From the NCBI GenBank assembly GCA_013912105.1, contig JACERY010000017.1:1-40859 (forward strand): a DNA stretch of 40,859 nucleotides, written 5' to 3'. The stretch comes from Acidimicrobiales bacterium (lineage in GTDB: Bacteria > Actinomycetota > Acidimicrobiia > Acidimicrobiales > UBA8592). The notes below the pieces were generated by a model. It ran no database searches. It saw only the letters and a program-made list of their open reading frames with translations, and had not been told where the DNA came from. Below are positions 9,005 through 16,757 of the stretch, in pieces. Made by a program: the position numbers and the translations under genes. Numbering within the stretch: the stretch's first letter is position 1; the number at the start of each line of letters is the position of its first letter.

Positions 9005-10174
9005 TTAAATCCAACCAACAACGCGTTTGACTAAAACATCAACAAAAGTTTCATCACTATTTTGTAATTCGGTATCAAATGCATCTCTGCTTCCCACAAG
9101 ACGATGAGCTAGAAGTAGTTTGGTTAAATCAACGTCATGTACTAAATCTTGATAGGAATAACCAACTACTCCCTCAGAGCAGAGAGTTTCATGATAATGC
9201 AGGAGCATTTTCTCTTCCTCGTTTTTATGATCTGAAGATAAAGCTGTAGTAATAAAATACGCAACATCCCATCCAGGCCTACCTTTACAAAGCATTTGGT
9301 AGTCAATAACAATTATTTTTCCATCTGGACGAAACATTATATTATCTAGTCGATAATCACCATGAAGGAGTGTCCATGGGTCGTTCGCTAATGGTGCTAA
9401 TAAGTCAGCAAGATTTTTTTGTGCTTCATCTAGAATCTTCATCTTTTCTTTGCCAACTAGGTCACCGAACCGGTCTAAGAATTCATCGCGATTTCTGGCA
9501 TAGCTTGCTTGTATAACTTTTGGAAGCCGATTCAGTGGCCAGATTCGCTCAGAGATAGCAATGGATTCCTCACGTAGCCAATGATGTGCATGAAATTTTG
9601 CTAATGTTGTCAAAGAAGTCAAAGCATCGTCAAGGGAACCTCCAACAACTTGGCTAGGCGGTCTGGCATCTGAAATATCTTCAAGTACTAGTATGTAGCG
9701 ACGCAACTTAGGGTTTTTTGATGCTAATTTTAAAAATTTCACAGTAAGCCAACTCACACCGCCAAGTGGAAGACGCGTGAAAAAAAAGTTGATTAGAGAA
9801 TCCAACCATGGCGTTGGGTCATCGTCCATAACGCTATAGAAAACTTTAGGCATAGGGAGACCCATGTTTGAAGAAAGTTTTTGATAAGTGATTATTTCAC
9901 GTTCATAAAGCTGTAAACCTTCTCCTAAACTTCTATTTAAGGGAAGCTTTGATGGAACTTTTACAATTACCGATGAAGGCAAATCTTCTCGAGACGCATC
10001 CCATTGAAGAAAACATCGGTGGACTTCACCTACGAAACCAACTCCAGTGCCTATCACCTCTCGGTCAACATTAAGAACAGCCGCACCGTATTCTGGTTGA
10101 AAAAATTCGTTAAACCATTCAGCAGTAAAATCTTTGCCTTTCTGAGGAATAGATAGTATTGGTTTCTTGCCCAT
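9005..10174 (-). CDS. APH/ecdysteroid-kinase-like phosphotransferase
   Basis: This small-molecule kinase of the aminoglycoside-phosphotransferase/EcKinase-like group has 389 residues from ATG 10174, chosen because GAGGGG lies just upstream and the extension to 10264 overlaps the divergent gene. The N-lobe has a glycine-rich VIGTGVGFVGEVHR block and a VKVP lysine. The C-lobe has the Brenner motif HGDYRLDN (His271, Asp273, Asn278) and the metal motif IDYQ. Bacterial members are mostly uncharacterised and often lie among lipid or steroid catabolic genes; some APH-type kinases act on hydroxyacyl-CoA. A drug-resistance role is not implied. A second copy of the family lies 0.8 kb away. Confidence 0.85.
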   Translation of the reverse strand: MGKKPILSIPQKGKDFTAEWFNEFFQPEYGAAVLNVDREVIGTGVGFVGEVHRCFLQWDASREDLPSSVIVKVPSKLPLNRSLGEGLQLYEREIITYQKLSSNMGLPMPKVFYSVMDDDPTPWLDSLINFFFTRLPLGGVSWLTVKFLKLASKNPKLRRYILVLEDISDARPPSQVVGGSLDDALTSLTTLAKFHAHHWLREESIAISERIWPLNRLPKVIQASYARNRDEFLDRFGDLVGKEKMKILDEAQKNLADLLAPLANDPWTLLHGDYRLDNIMFRPDGKIIVIDYQMLCKGRPGWDVAYFITTALSSDHKNEEEKMLLHYHETLCSEGVVGYSYQDLVHDVDLTKLLLAHRLVGSRDAFDTELQNSDETFVDVLVKRVVGWI

Positions 10175-10233
10175 GGCCCCTCGCGAACTACAGTCTTTTA
10201 AAGACTGCCAGACAAGATCAAAATGTACAAAAG

Positions 10234-10929
10234 ATGAGTTTAGAAACACCGCCAGAGAGTCCATTAATAGGAACCCTCAACGAAGGGTCACTCCATGCAG
10301 CATTAAAAAACTTATACGCAGAACCTAAAGACGAATTCGAAGTTCCTATTCAAGGATATGTAGTTGATATTTTAAGAAATAATCAGAAAACAAAAAAGGT
10401 TATTGAAATTCAAACATCTTCTTTTGGGGCAATGAAACGGAAACTGGGTGCATTACTAGAAGAGTATAAAATTAAAATTGTTTACCCAGTAGCTACAAAA
10501 ACCATTTTAATAAAACCTGGATTACCTAAACGAAAGTCACCAAAAAAAGGTTCTATTAATCAGATATTTAAAGAATTAGTATCAATTACAGAATTTTTAA
10601 ACCACCGAAATTTAAGCTTTGACGTTGTATTAGTAACAATCAAAAAAAATCAAGAATATGACCCTAAACTTAGAAGAAATCGTGGGGGGTACAGAACAAT
10701 AAATACTGAACTAGATGAAGTTCATAAAACATATCAATTTGATGAAATACAAGATTTCCTACATTTACTCCCAAATGGTCTTCCTCCAGTATTTACCACA
10801 GCCGATATAGCTCAATCTAAAAAAATTACGCGACAAGAAGCTCAACAAATGGCTTACTGTTTTAGAAAAACGAACTTAATAAAAGAAGTTGGTATTACGA
10901 AAAAAGGTAAAGAGTATAAATTCTGTTGA
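10234..10929 (+). CDS. Uncharacterised protein, possible PD-(D/E)XK-like nuclease with C-terminal winged helix
   Basis: This conserved-type hypothetical protein has 231 residues from ATG 10234; the longer frame to 10159 overlaps the divergent kinase start. The N-terminal half contains GYVVDILRN (Asp45), then KVIEIQTSSF (Glu58, Gln60). This resembles the D...ExQ variant of the PD-(D/E)XK nuclease core, with Glu17 as a possible further acidic ligand. A basic block (KRKSPKKGS) follows. The last 50 residues (FTTADIAQ ... MAYCFRKTNLI ... KKGKEYKF) look like a winged-helix domain. I recall similar uncharacterised proteins in Chloroflexi and Actinobacteria. A nuclease function is inferred from motif shape only. 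Confidence 0.7.
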   Translation: MSLETPPESPLIGTLNEGSLHAALKNLYAEPKDEFEVPIQGYVVDILRNNQKTKKVIEIQTSSFGAMKRKLGALLEEYKIKIVYPVATKTILIKPGLPKRKSPKKGSINQIFKELVSITEFLNHRNLSFDVVLVTIKKNQEYDPKLRRNRGGYRTINTELDEVHKTYQFDEIQDFLHLLPNGLPPVFTTADIAQSKKITRQEAQQMAYCFRKTNLIKEVGITKKGKEYKFC

Positions 10930-10937
10930 AAGTATTA

Positions 10938-12017
10938 CTACAAAGCTAATCGCGCTTCTGTATCAACGACATGATTGAAGATACGAGTTACATAGGCTTC
11001 TGCCATAGCAGCACCACGTTCATTCCCAGTATCAAATGAGGCGATAAGAGACATGGCGCCAACGGTGTAATAGAGAACGGCTTGACGATAATGGAGAACA
11101 GCATCATCGAATGAATAATTAACACCATTTCTTGCAAGCGCATCCAACCAATATTGAATGTATGTTTGCCAATTTTTAGATGCAATTTCTTTCGGAACAC
11201 TATTTCCAACGAGGTAAGCAATATCGTTGATTCCTCTTCCTCGTAGGCATAGTTGGAAATCAATAAATGCAACTTCAGAAGATTCAGATTTAGGGAAAAA
11301 TAAATTATCTAAACGAGTATCAGCATGAGAAAAAGTGTGCGGTCCCTCAGCAAAGGCGAGCATTATTTCTTCAAAAATTGGCTCTAAAATTTTAGCAACC
11401 TCTATGCTTTCTTTCGGGACTCGAGATTCCCATTCATTTATTAAGACCGGAAGCCCCCCTCTATAGATCTCAGGGACTGTTGCCATATAAGCAGGATCAT
11501 CAGGCACAGGTAACCAATCAAGTTCATCTAGGTCTGAACTTTCCCACCACTGCGCATGAAACCCAGCCAAAGTATCAATCGCATTCAAAATTTGTGCATG
11601 TGTTCCGCCTTCTATTTGATCGCCAACAATGTAATCAACAGAGAGATCTTCAATGATTAAAACAAAACGTCCATTATCACCCAAAAATGAATAAAAACAT
11701 TCAGGAACACGCAATACTGAACTTGTAGCAATATTTTCATAGAAGGCTACTTCCCGTGCATATAGACCTAAAGCCTGCGCTACTGCAAGATTTTCCGGTT
11801 CGATACAAGGTAGTTTTACAACGACTGAATCTGGGGCAAGACCTTGACTTATATAGGAAATAGTGAGAAGCCCTATTTCGCCAAAAATTCCAGTTCCTTC
11901 TCCGATATTCGTACATGAAATAGATTCAATTCTTACATCGTGAAATTGTTCCGAAGAATTAAATGCTTGTTCTAACCATTCCGCTGTGATTTCTGAAAGA
12001 TCAATAGGAATTTCCAT
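10938..12017 (-). CDS. Second APH/ecdysteroid-kinase-like phosphotransferase
   Basis: This 359-residue kinase-fold protein begins at ATG 12017, preceded by AAAGGGG. The open frame to 12164 adds a hydrophobic stretch that overlaps the divergent glcD start, so it was discarded. The EITAEWLEQAF opening parallels the DFTAEWFNEFF opening of the kinase at 9005-10174. It continues with a GEGTGIFGEIG loop, a VVVKLP lysine, the Brenner motif HADTRLDN and the metal motif IDFQ followed by RGRGINDIAYL. It differs from its neighbour in having HAD instead of HGD. The substrate is unknown. It is tail-to-tail (8 bases) with the nuclease-like gene and divergent from the glycolate oxidase genes. Confidence 0.85.
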   Translation of the reverse strand: MEIPIDLSEITAEWLEQAFNSSEQFHDVRIESISCTNIGEGTGIFGEIGLLTISYISQGLAPDSVVVKLPCIEPENLAVAQALGLYAREVAFYENIATSSVLRVPECFYSFLGDNGRFVLIIEDLSVDYIVGDQIEGGTHAQILNAIDTLAGFHAQWWESSDLDELDWLPVPDDPAYMATVPEIYRGGLPVLINEWESRVPKESIEVAKILEPIFEEIMLAFAEGPHTFSHADTRLDNLFFPKSESSEVAFIDFQLCLRGRGINDIAYLVGNSVPKEIASKNWQTYIQYWLDALARNGVNYSFDDAVLHYRQAVLYYTVGAMSLIASFDTGNERGAAMAEAYVTRIFNHVVDTEARLAL

Positions 12018-12146
12018 AATGAACCCCTTTCCTTTACATACTTTTCCAGTGAGTCTAATAAAAATCAAAACTGTGAAGACATTACCTTTAACTAAACTAG
12101 TCACACGCAGCAGAAGGTACGATAAAGAAAGAACAAAGAGAAAAAA

Positions 12147-13628
12147 GTGGTACTCCTGAATCAAATTAAAAAATACTTAGAGAATAGAAAATTGTCCTCG
12201 AATCCTTTAGTTGCAGAGCTTCAAAGGGCCCTATCACGCGATCGGGTACTTGAAGATGAAGTTGATCGCATCACACATTCTACAGATGAGTCAATTTTTG
12301 AAGGCGGAACTGCAGGACCTGTTTGTTTCCCGATAAGTACCGAAGAAGTCCAATCAATCATGAGGATCGCTCAAAAATTTGAGCATCCAGTTATACCACG
12401 TGGTGCTGGAAGCGGTCTTGCAGGAGGAGCAGTTCCGTTAGGAGCGCCAATAGTTGTAGCGATGACCGAAATGAAAGAAATTCAAGAAGTAGATCTTGAC
12501 AATAGAATCGCATGGGTCGAGCCAGGAGTTATCAACCTAGAATTAACTGATTATTTAAGGCCGATGGGGTTTCATTACGCACCTGACCCATCAAGTCAAC
12601 AAATTTGTACCATTGGAGGAAATGTTGCAAATAACTCAGGAGGCCCTCATTGTCTTGCTGATGGAGTAACAGATAGTCATGTGCTTGCAATAGAAGTGGT
12701 TTTACCAGATGGGGAAGTATGTCAATTCGGAGGAATTGATGCGGAACCAACGGGACTGGACCTTCGAGGAGCTTTTATAGGAAGCGAAGGAACGTTAGGA
12801 ATTGCTACAAAAATAGCTGTTCGCCTCACACCTAACCCACAAGATGTTCAAACTATTTTGATTTCATTTCCCACCATGAGAAAAGCAGCTGAAACAGTAA
12901 GTGCTGTAATCGCTGCCGGCATCGTTCCAGCAGCGATGGAAGCGATGGACCAAAGAACGATAGAAGTAATCGAAAACCATATTCCTTCCGGTTATCCGAC
13001 AGATGTAGGCGCTGTTTTACTTATCGAAGTCGAGGGCTTACCAGATGGAGTAGAAATAGAGACTCTACGAATATGTGAGGTTGCCGAAAACCATGAGGCT
13101 TTAGAAATACGAATAGCGCAAAGTTCATGGCAAAGAGAAGCATTATGGAAAGGAAGGAAAGGAGCTTTTGGAGCAAGCACATACTTAGCACCCAATTACT
13201 ATTTGCACGACACTGTTGTACCACGCTCAGAGCTAGCGAATGTGCTTGATAAAGTTAATCAACTAGCTGCAGAGAATGACCTCATGCTAATGAATGTTTT
13301 TCATGCAGGTGACGGCAACCTTCACCCACTCATCGTATTTGATGCAGAAGAAGAAGGAACTATAGAACGAGTTCATTCGGTAGCAGCTGAGATCGTAAAG
13401 ATTTCAATTGAAGCTGGAGGTGTACTATCCGGAGAACACGGTATAGGCATAGAAAAGCAGGAATTCATGAGTGAATTATTTACTGATGAAGATCTAAGCC
13501 ACCAAAACAAACTCCGTTACGCTTTTGATCCTCAATGCAGAATAAACCCCGGAAAAATCTTACCTACCGGCCATTCATGCGCTGATATCCAAACGCTTCA
13601 TAAACCACCCGAAGGAATATGGGTCTAA
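12147..13628 (+). CDS. glcD: FAD-linked oxidase, glycolate/D-lactate dehydrogenase subunit GlcD-like
   Basis: This flavoprotein oxidises a 2-hydroxy acid such as glycolate or D-lactate. The 493 residues match GlcD (about 499 in E. coli). The PCMH-type FAD domain has PRGAGSGLAGGAVP, then GGNVANNSGGPHC and GSEGTLGI; the C-terminal FAD-oxidase domain has the metal-site histidines in VFHAGDGNLHP and SGEHGIG, and ends NPGKILP. Translation begins at a GTG with AAAGAG upstream. The stop codon is directly followed by the ATG of the GlcE-like gene, so the two are translationally linked. The exact substrate (glycolate or lactate) cannot be decided. Confidence 0.92.
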   Translation: MVLLNQIKKYLENRKLSSNPLVAELQRALSRDRVLEDEVDRITHSTDESIFEGGTAGPVCFPISTEEVQSIMRIAQKFEHPVIPRGAGSGLAGGAVPLGAPIVVAMTEMKEIQEVDLDNRIAWVEPGVINLELTDYLRPMGFHYAPDPSSQQICTIGGNVANNSGGPHCLADGVTDSHVLAIEVVLPDGEVCQFGGIDAEPTGLDLRGAFIGSEGTLGIATKIAVRLTPNPQDVQTILISFPTMRKAAETVSAVIAAGIVPAAMEAMDQRTIEVIENHIPSGYPTDVGAVLLIEVEGLPDGVEIETLRICEVAENHEALEIRIAQSSWQREALWKGRKGAFGASTYLAPNYYLHDTVVPRSELANVLDKVNQLAAENDLMLMNVFHAGDGNLHPLIVFDAEEEGTIERVHSVAAEIVKISIEAGGVLSGEHGIGIEKQEFMSELFTDEDLSHQNKLRYAFDPQCRINPGKILPTGHSCADIQTLHKPPEGIWV

Positions 13629-14540
13629 ATGGATCATAATTTTGACCCAGAAATACATGAATTTGTAAATGCGATAGGTCTTATAGAACCTGTCGCCGTT
13701 GAAGGCGGGAAAACACGTTGGAATTTCAATGGTATACCAACACCCGAAACAAAAATTGTTCATGCTCCTAGTGGAGTAATAAAGCACAAACCAGAAGAAA
13801 TGACAGTAAGCGTTCGATCTGGAACGACAGTAACGGAATTGCATAAGCAACTTAAAGAAAAAGGACAAAGAACGAGTTTGCCAGATAGGGGAGGCACAGT
13901 TGGAGGCGCAATCGCAGTTGGGGAGAATGATTTAAATGTCCTTGGTAAGGGAAGAATCAGAGACGCTGTATTGCAGTTACGCTATATTTCTGCAGATGGC
14001 GAAGTAATTACATGCGGGGCGCCAGTAGTAAAAAATGTAAGCGGTTTTAGCCTACAAAAACTTCTAGTTGGTTCTTTAGGAACTCTTGGCTTAATAGCGG
14101 AAGCAACTCTTCGAACAAACCCAATTCCAGAGGTAAGCATGTGGCTGACAGCATCATCAAAAAACCCAAAAGAAATTTATGATTCACTGTATAAACCATC
14201 TGCTGTTCTATGGGATGGAGAAACCATCTGGACGCATTTAGAAGGTCACACTCTTGACGTCCAGAAACAAATCAAGGGATTAATGGAATTAGGAAACTTT
14301 GAGGAAGTAGAAGATGCACCTGGGGTACCGCGTTATAGATGGTCACTGAAGCCATCAGAACTGACCCAAATCTCTCGGGAAGAGACAGGAAATTTTATAG
14401 CTTCAATTGGAGTTGGAACAATCTGGGCTGATAGACCTCAACCATCAAAACCTATTGATCCGATTGCAAACAAGATATCTAAAGAATTAAAAAAACAATT
14501 TGATCCACTCGGAAGGCTAAACCCTGGCCGGACCATTTAG
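13629..14540 (+). CDS. glcE: FAD-binding subunit GlcE-like
   Basis: This second FAD-binding subunit of a glycolate-oxidase-type complex has 303 residues against about 350 in E. coli. It contains the PCMH fold: VSVRSGTTVTELHKQL, SLPDRGGTVGGAIA, IRDAVLQLRYISADGEVI, then KNVSGFSLQKLLVGSLGTLGLI and the C-terminal LNPGRTI. It starts immediately after the glcD stop with no spacer. The iron-sulfur subunit GlcF, normally third in the operon, does not follow; tatA is next. The complex either obtains GlcF from another locus or works as a two-subunit enzyme. Confidence 0.88.
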   Translation: MDHNFDPEIHEFVNAIGLIEPVAVEGGKTRWNFNGIPTPETKIVHAPSGVIKHKPEEMTVSVRSGTTVTELHKQLKEKGQRTSLPDRGGTVGGAIAVGENDLNVLGKGRIRDAVLQLRYISADGEVITCGAPVVKNVSGFSLQKLLVGSLGTLGLIAEATLRTNPIPEVSMWLTASSKNPKEIYDSLYKPSAVLWDGETIWTHLEGHTLDVQKQIKGLMELGNFEEVEDAPGVPRYRWSLKPSELTQISREETGNFIASIGVGTIWADRPQPSKPIDPIANKISKELKKQFDPLGRLNPGRTI

Positions 14541-14614
14541 GGTTTAAAAATAAAATACAAACGTCAGAACCTACAGTTTCTTACAACGATAGGAAAGATA
14601 AATAAATCAGAGAT

Positions 14615-14624
14615 ATCCTAGGAT
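14615..14624. repeat. 10-base palindrome ATCCTAGGAT before tatA
   Basis: A perfect palindrome lies 30 bases before the tatA start in the 114-base gap behind glcE. It could be an operator or a chance event; nothing else in the gap was recognised. Confidence 0.3.
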
Positions 14625-14654
14625 TAACCACGATAAAAAAAGAAGGTCCAAATA

Positions 14655-14816
14655 ATGGGAAGCATAGGAACAGGTGAGCTGATTATTATATTAGTCATTC
14701 TTCTAGTTCTGTTTGGGGGAGCGAAACTACCTGGATTAGCACGTTCACTAGGAAAAGCCCAGAAAGAATTTAAAGAAGGCCAGAACGAAGATATTGAAGA
14801 AAAAGAAGAAAACTAA
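14655..14816 (+). CDS. tatA: Sec-independent translocase subunit TatA (small)
   Basis: This 53-residue protein has the TatA/E layout: a short polar N-terminus (GSIGTGE), one membrane helix (about residues 8-20), the conserved FG hinge (Phe20-Gly21) followed by KLPGLARSLGKAQKEFKEG as the amphipathic helix, and a short acidic tail. AGAAGG lies 8 bases before the ATG. It is an isolated tatA: no tatC or tatB is nearby. It follows glcE by 114 bases, in which a 10-base palindrome lies, so it may have its own promoter. It is short for TatA (often 60-90 residues), but all core features are there. Confidence 0.93.
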   Translation: MGSIGTGELIIILVILLVLFGGAKLPGLARSLGKAQKEFKEGQNEDIEEKEEN

Positions 14817-14825
14817 TAACTCTTC

Positions 14826-16025
14826 TTACTCATTAGCAATAACCTTTGAATCTTGTAATTCCAGTATTTCTTTTTTAGTAAAACCATATTCTTCTAATAT
14901 TTCAAATGTGCTTTGGCCAACATGATCAGCGGACCATTTAATATCAGGTTCAGTTGTGCCCCATCGAACTGGTGGACGAGCCATTTTCATTAAACCGGCA
15001 TCAGGATGTTCCCATTCAACAATGATTTCATTATTAACAACCTGAGGATCAGTAAATACATCGGCAACACTATTTACCTGCGCAGCAGGAACTTCATAAT
15101 CATGTAGACGCGACATGATTACATCAGTAGAAAAATCAATAAACGCATTGTGAAGTAAAGAACCGAGAGCTTCAAAATGTTCCGGAACCATTCGGTCTTT
15201 AGCTGTAAGGAAACGCTCATCTTCTATCCAATCTGGATGACCCAACGCCTTACATAAACCTGCAAATTCTTTATCCGAAGCATAAAAGTAAACAAGATGA
15301 CCATCAGCAGTTTGTTGCAAACGATAAATTTGGTAAATAAGAGGCCCAGGTTCAACTTCATCACCCCACAATGTATGACCCATAAATACATCCGGCCACA
15401 GCCAGTAAATAGCAGCATCAAGCATTGGAATTTCTATATGCTGTCCAGAAGCCTTACCGGACGCACGAGCAAACAATGCAGCTGTTATCGCATTAGCAGC
15501 CGTTAAAGCAGTTGTTTTATCACAAATTATTGTTCTTACAAGATCTGGAATAGGAATATCAGGGCTTTGTTGAATCGAAACGACACCAGAAACTGACTGT
15601 ACGATCGGGTCATAAACACGCCAATCTCGGTAAGGACCATCTGATCCGAATCCAGAGATAGATACATAAATCAAATCAGGATTTATCTTCATAAGAACAT
15701 CAGGGCCGATCCCCATTCGCTCTACCGCTCCCGGACGAAAATTTTGAACAATAACATCAGCTGTTTCAACCATTTTTTTTAAAATTTCAACACCTGAATC
15801 CTGAGAAAGATCAAGTGCTATTGAACGCTTACCTCGATTAGCAGAAGCATACATAGCAGAAATATCACCAACACGAAATCCACCTATCCTAGTGATATCT
15901 CCCATTCCTATCGGTTCTACTTTAATAACGTCAGCTCCTTGATCTCCAAGAACTTGGCAGGCCATAGGACCAGAGATCACTGCAGAGATATCAATTACTT
16001 TGATTCCACTTAACGGACCAGACAT
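14826..16025 (-). CDS. CaiB/BaiF family CoA-transferase (type III)
   Basis: This second type III CoA-transferase (399 residues) has SGIKVIDIS, then GADVIKVEPIGMGD (30-43), ANRGKRSIALDL, NFRPGAVERMG and the catalytic-Asp candidate in PMLDAA (Asp203). An AGGAGGT ribosome site at 16030-16036 places the start at ATG 16025 rather than at the GTG that overlaps this site. It is the last gene of a three-gene minus-strand run with a Baeyer-Villiger monooxygenase and an alpha/beta hydrolase. That context suggests it activates an acid released by ester or lactone cleavage, but the acid is not known. Confidence 0.9.
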   Translation of the reverse strand: MSGPLSGIKVIDISAVISGPMACQVLGDQGADVIKVEPIGMGDITRIGGFRVGDISAMYASANRGKRSIALDLSQDSGVEILKKMVETADVIVQNFRPGAVERMGIGPDVLMKINPDLIYVSISGFGSDGPYRDWRVYDPIVQSVSGVVSIQQSPDIPIPDLVRTIICDKTTALTAANAITAALFARASGKASGQHIEIPMLDAAIYWLWPDVFMGHTLWGDEVEPGPLIYQIYRLQQTADGHLVYFYASDKEFAGLCKALGHPDWIEDERFLTAKDRMVPEHFEALGSLLHNAFIDFSTDVIMSRLHDYEVPAAQVNSVADVFTDPQVVNNEIIVEWEHPDAGLMKMARPPVRWGTTEPDIKWSADHVGQSTFEILEEYGFTKKEILELQDSKVIANE

Positions 16026-16029
16026 AAAC

Positions 16030-16036
16030 ACCTCCT
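16030..16036 (-). promoter_or_regulatory. Ribosome binding site of the second CoA-transferase
   Basis: The minus strand reads AGGAGGT four bases before ATG 16025. The GTG that would give a longer protein overlaps this site, so the site decides in favour of the ATG. Confidence 0.8.
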
Positions 16037-16082
16037 GTTTTAGAGACGCTAGCTGATTACCTCACCACCGTCATCTTATCTA

Positions 16083-16754
16083 TTACGATATTTCCGTAAG
16101 AAAATCCTTAATTGCATTCGCAACTTCTAACGGTTTTTTACGGTGTACAGAATGACCAGCGTCTTCAACCACAACGGAAGATTTTACATTCAAATACTTT
16201 TCAAAAACTGACATTGAAACCCTAAATCGTTTGTCATGTTCGCCAACAACAACGAGTGTAGGGACCTTAATTTCACTCAAGCCATCAATCACCCAAGCAT
16301 CTGTATGCAATGCCGTTGCTTCAGAGCCTTCAGGTAGATCGAGCTTTTTTGCACTTTCAATTACAGAACTATTCCACTGATTTATGGATTCCTTTTTCCT
16401 AAATCCTGGACCAGCTCCCACAAGAATCAAGGCCTCAACATCTTCAGGGTAAAGAAGACAATGAGCTAATGACAGGTATCCTCCCAAAGAATGGCCAGCA
16501 AGAATGACTTTCCTTTCGGACATGTCAGTTACTGCTTTGAGATCGCTCAATGTGTGATCACGCGTGTACTGTCCCGGAGGAGGAGCAAACGACTCACCAT
16601 GCCCACGTATACTCCACGCTATACACCGAGCCTGGTCGTCTAAGTTAGTAATAACTCCGTCCCACGCATTTCTATTGTCGGTCCACCCATGCGTGAAAAC
16701 GATGGTGGAACCAAATCCAGAATCGTGTATGTCTAAGAAAAAATTATCGGTCAT
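16083..16754 (-). CDS. Alpha/beta hydrolase (esterase/lactonase type)
   Basis: This 223-residue soluble alpha/beta hydrolase has the oxyanion motif HGWTDN near the N-terminus, the nucleophile elbow GHSLGG, an acid residue in GEHDKRF and the catalytic histidine in DAGHSVH, so the catalytic triad is complete. The short length leaves little room for a cap domain. It begins 3 bases after the Baeyer-Villiger monooxygenase stop, so it is almost certainly cotranscribed. In known Baeyer-Villiger pathways such an esterase opens the ester or lactone product. The substrate is inferred from context only. Confidence 0.88.
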   Translation of the reverse strand: MTDNFFLDIHDSGFGSTIVFTHGWTDNRNAWDGVITNLDDQARCIAWSIRGHGESFAPPPGQYTRDHTLSDLKAVTDMSERKVILAGHSLGGYLSLAHCLLYPEDVEALILVGAGPGFRKKESINQWNSSVIESAKKLDLPEGSEATALHTDAWVIDGLSEIKVPTLVVVGEHDKRFRVSMSVFEKYLNVKSSVVVEDAGHSVHRKKPLEVANAIKDFLTEIS

Positions 16755-16757
16755 GAG

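Noticed and set aside
8074..10929. A complete restriction-modification system
   Set aside because: The methylase and the nuclease-like gene are separated by an opposing kinase gene, and the nuclease role is unproven; kept as a hypothesis only.
9005..12017. Aminoglycoside resistance genes
   Set aside because: The kinases belong to the wider EcKinase/APH-fold group and lie in a chromosomal setting without mobile elements; nothing points to antibiotics.
12018..12164. Hydrophobic N-terminal extension of the second kinase, which could suggest a membrane anchor
   Set aside because: It overlaps the glcD start, has no ribosome site, and the first kinase shows that the family starts near the EITAEW-type block with ATG 12017.
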